Below are positions 16,946-25,881 of a DNA stretch of 64,000 bases, one piece after another. The notes below the pieces were generated by a model, which worked only from the letters and a program-made list of their open reading frames with translations, had not been told where the DNA came from and ran no database searches. The position numbers and the translations under genes were made by a program. Position 1 is the first letter of the stretch, and every line of letters begins with the position of its first letter. The DNA comes from Mycobacterium sp. 236(2023). GTDB lineage: Bacteria; Actinomycetota; Actinomycetes; Mycobacteriales; Mycobacteriaceae. The stretch spans positions 372,001 through 436,000 of the forward strand of contig NZ_JARSBP010000004.1 of the NCBI RefSeq assembly GCF_029623955.1, written 5' to 3'.

Positions 16946-18955
16946 GTGTGCCCCTCGACGCGTCCGCAGTTGATCGAACGTCCGACCGATCTGACCGCCG
17001 AATGGCTGACATCGGCGATCGGCGAGGGGACCGTCACCGCGTTCACGGTCGACCGCATCGGCACGGGACAGATGAGCGAGTGCTACCGCGTGGCGCTGAC
17101 CTACGCCGACCGTGACCAGGGGCCGGAGTCCGTGGTTCTCAAGGTCGCCGCGGCCGACCCGAACAGCAGGCAAACGGGCTTGGCGATGGGGCTCTACGAA
17201 CGCGAGGTGTGCTTCTACACCGACATCGCCCCGGGGCTCGGCGGTCCCGTCTCTCCGTGCCACCACGCCGCCTACGACCCGGCGACCGGCATCTTCGATC
17301 TGTTGCTCGCCGACGCCGCGCCGGCCACCGTCGGTGACGAAATACGCGGCGCCACAGTCGAACAGGCGATGCTCGCAATGACGCAGCTCGGCCTCGTGCA
17401 CGGGCCGCTGCTGGGCGATCAGGCGCCGGACGGGGCGGATTCACTGAACCGGGAGTCCCCGGTGAACCAGGGGCTGGTCGCCGCACTCTATGCGGGATAC
17501 ATCGAGCGGTACCGCGACCAGATCTCCGACGACCACCGACATGTGTGCGAACGCCTGGTCGAGTCGTTCGACGCCTACATGGCCGCCGAGAACGAGAGCG
17601 GAGCGCCTCGTGGCATGATCCACGGCGATTTCCGGCTCGACAACATGCTGTTCGGGCTCGAGGGGGCGCAACGGCCCCTCACCGTCGTCGACTGGCAGAC
17701 CGTCACGTGGGGGCCGGCCTTCACCGACGTCGCCTACTTCATCGGCGGGTCGCTGCCGATCGACGTGCGCCGCGACCATTACGACGCGTTGCTCGCCGCC
17801 TATCACGAAGCCCTCGGCCCGTCATCGGATGTCAGCGTCGACGATGTTCGGGAAGGCGTGCGGCATCAGAGCTTCTTCGGCGTGCTCATGGCGATCGTGT
17901 CGCCGATGCTCGTGGAACGCACCGAACGAGGCGACGAGATGTTCATGACGATGATCTCCCGACACTGCCAGCACGTCCTCGACACCGGCGCGTTGGATGT
18001 ACTGCCCGTCCCGTCACCACCGGAACCGTTGCAGCCCAACGCGGATGACGAAGGACGACATGAGGCCACCGACGAACCGCTGTGGAGCGAGAGCTGGTAC
18101 TTCGACTTTGTCGACCCGGCTCAGGAGGTCGGAGGCTGGATCCGCCTCGGCCTGATTCCCAACCAGGGACACGCGTGGATCAACGGCCTGCTGTGCGGCC
18201 CGGGAATGCCGACCATCGCGGCCCTCGATTTCGAAGCCCCGCTGCCCGCCGACCACACCCGGGTCAGCGGCGACGGCCTCGAGCTCGACCATGTCGTCAC
18301 GGAGGCGTTGCAGACGTTCGCGGTGTCGTTGCGGGGCAGCGGGCAGGCCTACGACGACCCCGCGGGGTTGCTCAGGGGCGAGGCCGGCGGCCGTCCCGTC
18401 GACATCACCATGGAGCTGACGTGGACCAGCGTCGGCCAGCCCTATCAGTACCGGGTCTCGCCGCGGTATGAGATTCCGTGCACGGTGACGGGCACCGTGA
18501 CCGCCGACGGTCGCAGCTACCGGTTCAGCAGTGTGGCCGGGCAGCGCGACCACTCGTGGGCGTCACGCGACTGGTGGAGCATGGACTGGGTCTGGAGCGC
18601 ATTCCATCTCGATGACGGCACCCACATCCACGGTGTCGAGATACTGATCCCCGGCATGTCTCCGCTGTCCGCCGGCTATATCCAGCGGGCCGGTGAACCG
18701 CTGATCGAACTGGCCACGGTGTCTGCACGGACCACCTTCGGCCGCGACGAGTTGCCGGTGACCGCCGAACTCCATTACGCGCCAGGCGATATCACCGCCA
18801 CCATCGACATCCGAGGCCACGCGCCGGTCCTGTTGACCGCCGCCGACGGCCGGTTGAGCCGCTTCCCGAGAGCCTGGGGGACCGTGCGGACCGCCGACGG
18901 ACGTACCGGGGTCGGCTGGATCGAATGGAATCGCAGCCAGTCCCAGACAAGCTAG
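16946..18955 (+). CDS. APH/ecdysteroid-kinase-like domain fused to a lipocalin-like (DUF7064-type) domain
   Basis: A 669-residue two-domain protein. Residues 1 to about 360 are a small-molecule phosphotransferase: VVLKVAAADP is the ATP lysine strand, MIHGDFRLDNMLF the catalytic loop, and TVVDWQTVTWGPAFTDVAYF the Mg-binding DFG-like strand. After a linker (PSPPEPLQPNADDEGRH), residues about 375-669 are beta-rich, with WIRLGLIPNQGHAWINGLL, GQRDHSWASRDWW and GVGWIEWN. This resembles the CrtC/AttH-like lipocalin fold annotated in actinobacteria as DUF7064/7065. The GTG at 16946 follows TACGTT (16934-16939) at leaderless spacing; an ATG at 16907 is the alternative. The kinase may act on an alcohol ligand that the second domain binds (inference). 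Confidence 0.82.
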   Translation: MCPSTRPQLIERPTDLTAEWLTSAIGEGTVTAFTVDRIGTGQMSECYRVALTYADRDQGPESVVLKVAAADPNSRQTGLAMGLYEREVCFYTDIAPGLGGPVSPCHHAAYDPATGIFDLLLADAAPATVGDEIRGATVEQAMLAMTQLGLVHGPLLGDQAPDGADSLNRESPVNQGLVAALYAGYIERYRDQISDDHRHVCERLVESFDAYMAAENESGAPRGMIHGDFRLDNMLFGLEGAQRPLTVVDWQTVTWGPAFTDVAYFIGGSLPIDVRRDHYDALLAAYHEALGPSSDVSVDDVREGVRHQSFFGVLMAIVSPMLVERTERGDEMFMTMISRHCQHVLDTGALDVLPVPSPPEPLQPNADDEGRHEATDEPLWSESWYFDFVDPAQEVGGWIRLGLIPNQGHAWINGLLCGPGMPTIAALDFEAPLPADHTRVSGDGLELDHVVTEALQTFAVSLRGSGQAYDDPAGLLRGEAGGRPVDITMELTWTSVGQPYQYRVSPRYEIPCTVTGTVTADGRSYRFSSVAGQRDHSWASRDWWSMDWVWSAFHLDDGTHIHGVEILIPGMSPLSAGYIQRAGEPLIELATVSARTTFGRDELPVTAELHYAPGDITATIDIRGHAPVLLTAADGRLSRFPRAWGTVRTADGRTGVGWIEWNRSQSQTS

Positions 18956-19057
18956 CGGCCAGGAACGCCACAGCTAACCCACAGTGCTTTGGGCGGGCAA
19001 CCTCGCGACGGTCATGGTTACTGTTGACGCACTGTCGGCTTGGCGAAAGGGATCGAC

Positions 19058-19339
19058 ATGGCGCGCACCCGACGAATGATGACCGCGTTCTTCATTGCGG
19101 CGGGCGCCGCGGTCATGGCGTTGGCGCCGTCGGCGCAGGCCGCGCCTCCCGAGGGGTTGGCCGGCACGCCTGTCGGCGAGGTCTACACGCTCGCCGAACA
19201 GGGCTATGACGTCCAGATCAACTGGGACGAAGGAAAACCCGCGAACGTGCCGTTGGCGTTGTGCACCGTGACGGGCGTGAACACGTCGGCGAAGCCGGTC
19301 GCATCAGTGTCGGTGAGCTGCCCGCCGAGCGTGCCTTAA
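19058..19339 (+). CDS. Small secreted protein, mycobacterial hypothetical
   Basis: A 93-residue exported protein. The signal peptide MARTRRMMTAFFIAAGAAVMA ends APSAQAA, giving a mature form of about 65 residues. The mature part (EGLAGTPVGEVYTLAEQGYD, VQINWDEGK) has two cysteines (LCTVTG and VSCPPS) that could pair. Mycobacteria carry families of such small secreted proteins with unknown roles. GAAAGGG, 6 nt upstream of the ATG at 19058, decides the start over 19040. It converges on the PEP-synthase-like gene with 6 bp between stops. Confidence 0.8.
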   Translation: MARTRRMMTAFFIAAGAAVMALAPSAQAAPPEGLAGTPVGEVYTLAEQGYDVQINWDEGKPANVPLALCTVTGVNTSAKPVASVSVSCPPSVP

Positions 19340-19345
19340 GTCGAC

Positions 19346-21712
19346 TCAAGGTTCGTCGAGTCGGGTGACCACGCCGCGGTCGCCGTCCACCCGTACGCGG
19401 TCCCCGGTCCTGAGTACCTGCGTGGCGATCAGAGTGTTGACGACGCAGGGCAGACCGTATTCGCGAGCCACGACGGCGCCGTGCGACACCGAGCTGCCGA
19501 TATCGGTCACCAGTGCGCCGATCACGGTGAAGTACGGCGTCCACCCGACGTCGGTGACGGGCGCCACCAGGATCTCGCCGCGTCGCACGTCTCGCGCGTC
19601 CTGGATCGACTTCGCCACGCGTACAACGCCTTCCACGGTTCCTCGGCTCGCCGGCCGGCCGACGATCTGGTCGTCGGCGAACACTGCAGGCGGGGAAGCG
19701 ACGAGCGGAGCGGGGCGACCGACGGAGACGTCCTCGAACTCCAGCGAATCCTGATACGGCAGTGCATCGCGACGTGCCTGCGCGCGCTGCACCAGTTCGG
19801 CGATGTCGTCGTCACCGACCACACGGGGCAGCTCGGCGCGGTCGAAGAAGAAGACCAGATCGGCGTCGGGAAGTCGGCCGCAGCGGGCCAGCACGTCGCC
19901 CAGATGACGGTAGCCGCGCTTGAGTCTGTGCGCCATCAGCGCCATCTTGGACTTGGTCTCCTCGCGTCCACGGGCTCCACCTTGCGCCAGGCGGGCGAGG
20001 AATCGGATGGCCGCCGAGGCGGGTTCGCCCGGCCGGCGGTGAACAGGGCCGCGGTTCCCTGACTCCAGCGCCGACCGCACCATGACCTGCATCATCGAAC
20101 CGAGTCCACTCGGGTCGTCGGCCCAGGACGGATCCCGCATGCACAGTTCACGGTAGCCGCGGTGACCGTGCTGGATCAGGAACTGCCGCAATGCGATACC
20201 GCTTGCGTGTGTTGCATCCCGCAACTCGGCGACCGCATCTGCCGGTGCGGCGGACAGGAACCTCTGGGCGGCCGCCGCATCGGCCGCCAGGACCCGTACG
20301 ACCGCGTTGAGCTGGTCGACCATCTCGGCGCTTTCGACGTTCGACGCCCCGGCCATGAGGCGCATCGCCTCGGCCTGGCCATCCTCCTCGCTGCGGCCGC
20401 TCTTGACCGCCTGTTTGACCAGCGTGCTTTCCAGGATGTTGGCGGCCACGGCAGCCCGGGACGAGGACCGGACATGGGTCAGCGTGACTTCGCGATACAG
20501 GTCGACGCCGGACTCCAATTGCCGCAGCACAATTCGGGGGTCGTCACTGGTCGGGACCGGCGACGAGGCGATCTGGTCGCCGAGCCGGCGAATCGCCGGG
20601 CCCGCGGACAGTGCATGTGTGGTGAGTCGGATCGTGTTGACGAGTCTGCGGGTGAAAGGTTGTGGCGGCCTGGCTTCCAGTTCGTCCACGACGCGGCCAC
20701 AGATGGACATGGAGAACTGCTCCTGCGAGTTGCCGAGGATGCCGGAACTCAGCGCCGTGCCCTCGGTAAGATTCAGGAACATGTGGCCGTAGAAGTAACC
20801 AACTTGGAGCCACGGCATCGCATAGCTCGGTTGAGCCCGAGCCACCACCTGCGTCATCTGCATGGCGTAGTCGATGGCGAATCCCGACACCGATGCGGTG
20901 AGCGGACAGAAAGCTCCCGGCATCATCTCGCCGATGTTGCAGCGGGTGTAGACGTCGGCGGTGCCGGTCACCGGCGAGTCCATCTCGTTGAGATCGCCGG
21001 GCAGCGTGGTGATCGGCCGTGCCTGCAGCCACCACAGGGTGCCGTCAGCATCGATTGCCCATTCGAGATCCATTGGCCTGTCCCAATGGTGGGCCGCGCG
21101 CAGAGCTCCGGATCGGATGGCCTCGATGTCATCTGACGAAAGAACCGGGGCGATGCCGATGTCGTGGACGGCGACGCTGCCGTCGGCGTTGAGAACGACA
21201 TGGTCGGGGGAGGCCGAACCGTCCACAAGAGCTTCGCCGAGGCCGGCGACCGCATCGATGATCATGAGGTCGCGCCGGCCCGTCGCCGGGTCCGCGGTGA
21301 ACACCACACCTGCGGCGCGGGCATCGACCATCTGCTGGACGACCACGTGCATCGTCGCTGTGGACTGACCGCTGTAGGACGTCGCCCGTTGGGATTTCAC
21401 GGACTCGGCGCACCGGAGGACAGCGGCGGTGAATTCGTCCGCGGAGGCGACGCCCAGGGTGGTGTCGTACTGACCGGCGAAGGATTGGTCGGCGCCGTCC
21501 TCGCCGACGGCGGAGGAGCGCACGGCGACGGGTGCGCCGATGTGGCTGAACCGGTCCGTCGCTGCATCCAGCGGGCCCTGTGCGGACGCGTCGGCGATGA
21601 CGAAGCCCGCGGGCACGGCGAGTCCCAGGCGGCGCAACTCGGCGAGCCCGGCGGCCTTGCCGCCGAAACGGTCATCGGTGACGTCGTCGAATTCGATTGT
21701 CGTCGGTGCCAT
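19346..21712 (-). CDS. PEP-synthase/rifampicin-phosphotransferase-like dikinase
   Basis: A 788-residue protein with the architecture of pyruvate-phosphate dikinase relatives. An ATP-grasp domain starts at FGGKAAGLAELRRLGLAVPAGFVI (residues 16-39) and includes PVAVRSSAVGEDG, SFAGQYDT and DLEWAIDADGTLWWLQARP. A long helical linker follows (about 300-680). The C-terminal phosphohistidine swivel domain has SSVSHGAVVAREYGLP, catalytic His about 744. The lack of a PEP/pyruvate barrel after the swivel domain sets it apart from true PEP synthase; it resembles RIF phosphotransferases and other small-molecule dikinases. It lies 4 bp downstream of the LLM oxidoreductase, in the same operon. Its acceptor is unknown. 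Confidence 0.87.
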   Translation of the reverse strand: MAPTTIEFDDVTDDRFGGKAAGLAELRRLGLAVPAGFVIADASAQGPLDAATDRFSHIGAPVAVRSSAVGEDGADQSFAGQYDTTLGVASADEFTAAVLRCAESVKSQRATSYSGQSTATMHVVVQQMVDARAAGVVFTADPATGRRDLMIIDAVAGLGEALVDGSASPDHVVLNADGSVAVHDIGIAPVLSSDDIEAIRSGALRAAHHWDRPMDLEWAIDADGTLWWLQARPITTLPGDLNEMDSPVTGTADVYTRCNIGEMMPGAFCPLTASVSGFAIDYAMQMTQVVARAQPSYAMPWLQVGYFYGHMFLNLTEGTALSSGILGNSQEQFSMSICGRVVDELEARPPQPFTRRLVNTIRLTTHALSAGPAIRRLGDQIASSPVPTSDDPRIVLRQLESGVDLYREVTLTHVRSSSRAAVAANILESTLVKQAVKSGRSEEDGQAEAMRLMAGASNVESAEMVDQLNAVVRVLAADAAAAQRFLSAAPADAVAELRDATHASGIALRQFLIQHGHRGYRELCMRDPSWADDPSGLGSMMQVMVRSALESGNRGPVHRRPGEPASAAIRFLARLAQGGARGREETKSKMALMAHRLKRGYRHLGDVLARCGRLPDADLVFFFDRAELPRVVGDDDIAELVQRAQARRDALPYQDSLEFEDVSVGRPAPLVASPPAVFADDQIVGRPASRGTVEGVVRVAKSIQDARDVRRGEILVAPVTDVGWTPYFTVIGALVTDIGSSVSHGAVVAREYGLPCVVNTLIATQVLRTGDRVRVDGDRGVVTRLDEP

Positions 21713-21716
21713 GTCG

Positions 21717-22694
21717 TCAGCTCAGCGCGTCGACGATCTCGGCCATCGCGGTGACCTCGATAGGCCCCGGCTGGTACAGGCAGATCCGGTCGGACACGCC
21801 GGCCACCCTGTCGCGGATATGGTCGGCGATCTCGGCCGGCGACCCGCACGCGGCGATCGTGTGCAGCACCTCGTCGTCGATCAGCGTCGCCATCTCCTGC
21901 CAGCGCCCCTGTTTGGACATCGCGTTCAATTCCGGTTGAAGATCGCCCCAGCCATGCGCATCGAGCACGGGCTTGTACGCGGGTGTGGAACCGTAGAACG
22001 CCAACAACATTCGCGTCGACGTGTGGTCTTCACCCACGGACACGATGATCTCGGGCACCACCGCGAAGTCTTCTTCTCGGCGTCCGGCGCCGGCGAGACC
22101 GTCGCGCACGTTCGGCATGGTGACCTCGTGCAGGAAGCGCTTCGATCCGAACGGCATGACCAGCAAGCCGTCGGCCAATTCGGCGGTGGCCCGGGTCAGA
22201 CGCGGACCGAGTGCGCCGAGGTAGATCGGGGGCGGACCGTAGGGGTTCGGTCCGGGAACGAACGTCGGCGTCATCAGGGTGTGGCGGTAGTACTCGCCGC
22301 GGAAGTCGAGTCGTTCACCGTGATTCCACGAGGCGAAGATCGCGCGCAGCGCGCCCACCATCTCCTTCATCCGCTCGACCGGACGATCGAACGCGACGCC
22401 GTACCGCTTCTCGATCTGTGCGCGCACCTGCGTGCCCAACCCGAGGATGAAGCGGCCCTCGGTGAGCAGCTGCAGATCGTTGGCCTGGTGAGCGAGCTGA
22501 ATCGGGTTGCGGGGAAACGCAATCGCGACATTCGACATCACGTCGAGCCCCTTGACCGACGACGCCAACACCAGCGGGGTGAACACGTCGAAGGGCCCCT
22601 CGAACGTGAAGACGCCAGAGGCGCCGGCTTCGCGCAGCAGCGCAGCCCGTTCGACCGCGTCGGTCGGCCCGTACAGGGCTGTCATGACCTTCAT
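21717..22694 (-). CDS. LLM-class (F420-type) oxidoreductase
   Basis: A 325-residue TIM-barrel enzyme of the luciferase-like monooxygenase superfamily. The N-terminus is MKVMTALYGPTDAVERAALL, with VAIAFPRNPIQLAHQANDLQ, LTEGRFILGLGTQV, and a C-terminal SPAEIADHIRDRVAGVSDR. The pattern of FPRNP and GRFILGLGTQ is that of mycobacterial TIGR03617-type F420-dependent enzymes, though FMN use cannot be excluded. The start overlaps the upstream gene stop (ATGA). Its surroundings (lipocalin-like and dikinase genes under a TetR) suggest a dedicated catabolic or modification pathway. Confidence 0.87.
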   Translation of the reverse strand: MKVMTALYGPTDAVERAALLREAGASGVFTFEGPFDVFTPLVLASSVKGLDVMSNVAIAFPRNPIQLAHQANDLQLLTEGRFILGLGTQVRAQIEKRYGVAFDRPVERMKEMVGALRAIFASWNHGERLDFRGEYYRHTLMTPTFVPGPNPYGPPPIYLGALGPRLTRATAELADGLLVMPFGSKRFLHEVTMPNVRDGLAGAGRREEDFAVVPEIIVSVGEDHTSTRMLLAFYGSTPAYKPVLDAHGWGDLQPELNAMSKQGRWQEMATLIDDEVLHTIAACGSPAEIADHIRDRVAGVSDRICLYQPGPIEVTAMAEIVDALS

Positions 22695-23815
22695 GCCGTC
22701 GCCTCCGAGACGTCGGTCCAGTCGGAGAACCCCGACGGATGGTGCGGACCGATGACGCCATGCTCGAACAGGCCGGCGCCTTCCCGGGTGCTGCCGTCGG
22801 CTTCGGTGCAGATCGCTCGGCCGACGTGATCGATCAGGCTGAACGGTGCCCCCGCCATCACGGCGGGGTCGGTGAGGTCGAAGCTGACGCGTTCGGTGAA
22901 CGGCCCGCCCTTCCAGGTGCCGTGCGCCCACGTCGAGTCGCCGCCATAGCCGGAGCCGAACGCGATGGGTGCGAACAACTTCGACTCGACATCGAGTTGG
23001 ATTCGGTCGCCGGCCCGGTTCATGAATTCGACGTGGGCGCCGTGGGGGATACGCGTGCCCGGGGTGTAGTGGATCGTGGCGCGCACCCCGTCGAGTTGTT
23101 CGACTCTGCCGTCGCGCCACCGCCGCGTGCAGTCGTACAGACTTCGGTGGCCGTCCGGATCCTCCTGCAGGATCAGGAACAGCTGGTAGTCGTCGAATGC
23201 CAGCGGCAGGTAGAGCCACCACATGCCCTGAAAGGCCGTGTCAGGTCGGGCGGCGGGCTCCGGTTCGCCGACGGGCCGGATGCCCCAGGATCGATCGCGG
23301 CTCCCGACGCTGGACGTCTGGTCGACCGTCAGCCGGTCACCGTCGACATCGATCCAGCCCTCCCAGGTGCCGACCTGGGCAAAACGGCACGCCTGCAACG
23401 TCACTCGACGTTCTGTCAGCATCTCGTGGTTACGTTCCAGGGCCGCGGGGAACAGGCCGCGCCAGGTCAGGTCTGCCGAGATCCCTTCCGTCGCAGCCAC
23501 CGTCAGGTGTAGCTCCTGGAGCGGCTCGACAACATCGAGTCGGTAGCCGTTGACGTTCTGGTTGAGACGGTCGTCGTCGATCGCGTCGCTGAAATGTACT
23601 GCGGTCTGGGTGTCACCACGCCGGACCAGGAAGTAGGCGTCCTTGACGCCGAGACGCGGGTAGTAACCGATGCCGGTCAGTGCCATGAAACGACCGTCGC
23701 GGTCGAGCACGTTGAAATACGAACGGTCGTAGAAGTTGCGATCCGACGTGTCCGGCGAGGCTATCGGTGCCGGGGTCTGGTGGATCGGGTACTCGTCGAG
23801 CGGGCTGAGGCTCAC
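22691..23815 (-). CDS. Lipocalin-like (DUF7064/CrtC-AttH-type) protein
   Basis: A 374-residue beta-rich protein of the same general family as the C-terminal domain of the 16946-18955 fusion. Shared features are FYDRSYFNVLDRDGRFMALTG and the signature SVGSRDRSWGIRPVGE, compared with GQRDHSWASRDWW in the fusion. Relatives of this fold include the carotenoid hydratase CrtC and concanamycin-type proteins. Both ligand binding and hydration are possible. The GTG at 23815 has GGAG close upstream; the longer ATG at 23842 lies in the promoter region. It is first in the operon with the LLM and dikinase genes. Confidence 0.78.
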   Translation of the reverse strand: MSLSPLDEYPIHQTPAPIASPDTSDRNFYDRSYFNVLDRDGRFMALTGIGYYPRLGVKDAYFLVRRGDTQTAVHFSDAIDDDRLNQNVNGYRLDVVEPLQELHLTVAATEGISADLTWRGLFPAALERNHEMLTERRVTLQACRFAQVGTWEGWIDVDGDRLTVDQTSSVGSRDRSWGIRPVGEPEPAARPDTAFQGMWWLYLPLAFDDYQLFLILQEDPDGHRSLYDCTRRWRDGRVEQLDGVRATIHYTPGTRIPHGAHVEFMNRAGDRIQLDVESKLFAPIAFGSGYGGDSTWAHGTWKGGPFTERVSFDLTDPAVMAGAPFSLIDHVGRAICTEADGSTREGAGLFEHGVIGPHHPSGFSDWTDVSEATA

Positions 23816-23830
23816 AGAATCTCCATTAAA

Positions 23831-23851
23831 TACGATACGCATTGCATCGGA
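23831..23851. promoter_or_regulatory. Imperfect inverted repeat, candidate TetR operator
   Basis: The half sites TACGATAC and GCATCGGA pair at 7 of 9 positions around a short centre. They lie between divergent starts at 23815 and 23866. The region is AT-rich for this genome, as expected of a promoter. Confidence 0.4.
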
Positions 23852-23865
23852 ATTAGACTAGCAAC

Positions 23866-24462
23866 ATGACAGCAGATGATCGCGGCGATGGCAAGGAACC
23901 CGCTCGGGCCGCGCCCGGGCGGCCGCGTGACGGCAAGATCGACGCCGCGATCATCGCCGCGACGCGGGAGCTGATCGTCGAGACGGGCTATTCGGCGCTG
24001 TCGCTGTCCGCGATCGCCGCGCGGGCGGGGACCACGACGGCCGCCATCTACCGCCGGTGGTCGGGCAAGGTCCACCTCGTGCACGAAGCGGTGCTGTCAG
24101 AGGGGGGCGATTCCCCGCCGGGCGGTTCCGGGGACGTCCGCCGGGACGTCCGTGCGATGGTCGAGACCATTCGCGTGATGTTCGACAGACCCGAAGTGCG
24201 CGTAGCACTACCGGGTTTGATCGCCGACACGGTCGCCGACGAAGACCTGCACAACGAGATGATCGCCCGGCTCACCGGCAACTTGACTGCATTCGAATCA
24301 CGGTTCGGTCAGGAGCGTCGGGGTGGTGACCACCTGCCGCTGCTCGCCGAGGTCGTGGCAGGTACGGCGATCTTCCGCATCCTGGTGCGCCGCGACGCCG
24401 CGCTCGACGAGGTGTGGGTGGAGTCCATGACCGCCATGATCGTCGAGCAGTGGCGGGCGTGA
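23866..24462 (+). CDS. TetR-family regulator of the lipocalin/LLM/dikinase operon
   Basis: A 198-residue regulator. The helix-turn-helix region is IDAAIIAATRELIVETGYSA, then LSLSAIAARAGTTTAAIYRRW, at residues 26-68. A C-terminal all-helical ligand domain follows (MVETIRVMFDRPEVRVALPGLI). It resembles the TetR at 15224 in the ligand domain (both have an ALPGLI/AVPGLL segment followed by a helix) and is likely a paralogue. It is divergent from the operon, with 50 bp between the starts. Confidence 0.9.
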   Translation: MTADDRGDGKEPARAAPGRPRDGKIDAAIIAATRELIVETGYSALSLSAIAARAGTTTAAIYRRWSGKVHLVHEAVLSEGGDSPPGGSGDVRRDVRAMVETIRVMFDRPEVRVALPGLIADTVADEDLHNEMIARLTGNLTAFESRFGQERRGGDHLPLLAEVVAGTAIFRILVRRDAALDEVWVESMTAMIVEQWRA

Positions 24463-24597
24463 TTCGGCGTTGTACGCGATGAATAGGTCGTACTCTCACG
24501 AGAGATCGAGGTTCAGCTCTTCCTGGGGAGGGGAGCGGGCGACAGTCGTACCGCGGACGGGGACAATGACCGCACCACGAGCGAACGGAACTGAGCC

Positions 24598-25881
24598 GTG
24601 CGCAATCTGATCGCGGCGGTGAACGCGTCGATCGACAAAGGCGCACTGATGCGCAGGATCGCCGAGCAGATGTGCCTGTTCACGCCGAAGGCCGATGGCG
24701 CGGCAGTCAGCATCCTCACGCCCAACGATGAATTCGTGGTGGTTTCCGCCTACGGGCTGGTGGAATCGGTGCTCGGCCTGACACTCCCCGTCGAGGACAC
24801 GTTCCAGGGAAGGGCGGTGAGAACCGGACGCCCGCAGGTCAGTGCCGATGCGCCTTCGGATAAGACGCTAAGGGACGACGTGCGTGCCATCGGTTCTCGG
24901 TTGGGGATCCGCACGCTGGTGGTGATTCCATTGCTGCACCGCGATACCGCCATCGGAGCGTTGTCGATCTCGGCCACAACGCCGAACAAATTCGACGAAC
25001 GCGACATCGCCGCGATGACAGAAACCAGCAAGTTCATTTCGGGCCTCATCAGTGCACATACCGAGCTCTCGTCATCGCTCGACAATTTCCTAGACAACCC
25101 GTACGCGGCCGATGACGACTCAACCGCACAGTTCTTGGCCTCGCTGTTGCTTCCTGATGTCGCACAGCATGATCAGCTGCACAAACGCATGGATGCTCTT
25201 CTGAAAAACGAGGCCAACCTCGACATCGTCTTTCAGCCGATCGTCGATCTGCGGTCGGGAGAATCGGTGGGCTTCGAAGGCCTGAGCCGATTTCCCGCTG
25301 GCGCCAACCTCAGTCCGCTGCAATGGTTCGACACGGCACGCCGCCTCGGACGCAGCCTCTCGCTGGAGCTTGCCGCATTGCGACGGTTGATTGACGGCAT
25401 CGATGACCTTCCGCCTTGCGCGTTCGTGGCCGTCAACTTGAGTCCGTTGACGGCGATGGAACCGTCGGTACAAGAGCTTCTGCTCTCCGTAGACCCGCCG
25501 CTCGTCGTCGAGATCACCGAACACGAGCCGTTCCCCGACGACTTACCCGAAGCGCTGGCGCCCTTGCGGGCCGCCGGCATCCGGCTCGCGATCGACGACG
25601 CCGGAGCAGGATTCGCCAGCTTCAATCAACTTCTTCGTTTGCGTCCCGACATCATCAAGATCGACGGGGATCTGACGTACGGCATCGAATCAGACCCGGT
25701 AAGGCGCGCACTTGCCTCGTCGATCGTGCGCCTCGGCGGTGAGCTCGGCGCCGTCACGGTGTCAGAGTCGGTGGAGGACCCACAACAAGTCGAGGCTCTC
25801 CGGGATCTCGGAGTCGACCTAGGGCAGGGGTATCTGTTCGGGAGGCCGTCCACCTATCGGCGCGGAGTGGCTGTCCGCTGA
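24598..25881 (+). CDS. GAF-EAL protein, probable cyclic di-GMP phosphodiesterase
   Basis: A 427-residue cytoplasmic signalling protein. A GAF sensor domain spans residues 1-155 (GALMRRIAEQMCLFTPKADGAAV; GIRTLVVIPLLHRDTAIGALSI), and an EAL domain about 185-420. Catalytic positions look intact: EGL in place of EAL (227-229), VNLSP, EITEHE, the DD pair of AIDDAGAG (333-334), IKIDG, SESVE, and GQGYLFGRP. It should therefore hydrolyse c-di-GMP to pGpG, controlled by a ligand or redox cue at the GAF domain. A TGA just before the GTG at 24598 fixes the start. A GGDEF cyclase lies 1.3 kb downstream. Confidence 0.88.
   Translation: MRNLIAAVNASIDKGALMRRIAEQMCLFTPKADGAAVSILTPNDEFVVVSAYGLVESVLGLTLPVEDTFQGRAVRTGRPQVSADAPSDKTLRDDVRAIGSRLGIRTLVVIPLLHRDTAIGALSISATTPNKFDERDIAAMTETSKFISGLISAHTELSSSLDNFLDNPYAADDDSTAQFLASLLLPDVAQHDQLHKRMDALLKNEANLDIVFQPIVDLRSGESVGFEGLSRFPAGANLSPLQWFDTARRLGRSLSLELAALRRLIDGIDDLPPCAFVAVNLSPLTAMEPSVQELLLSVDPPLVVEITEHEPFPDDLPEALAPLRAAGIRLAIDDAGAGFASFNQLLRLRPDIIKIDGDLTYGIESDPVRRALASSIVRLGGELGAVTVSESVEDPQQVEALRDLGVDLGQGYLFGRPSTYRRGVAVR

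Noticed and set aside
20162..21136. 324-residue plus-strand frame
   Set aside because: Antisense to the PEP-synthase-like gene, whose motifs are clear.
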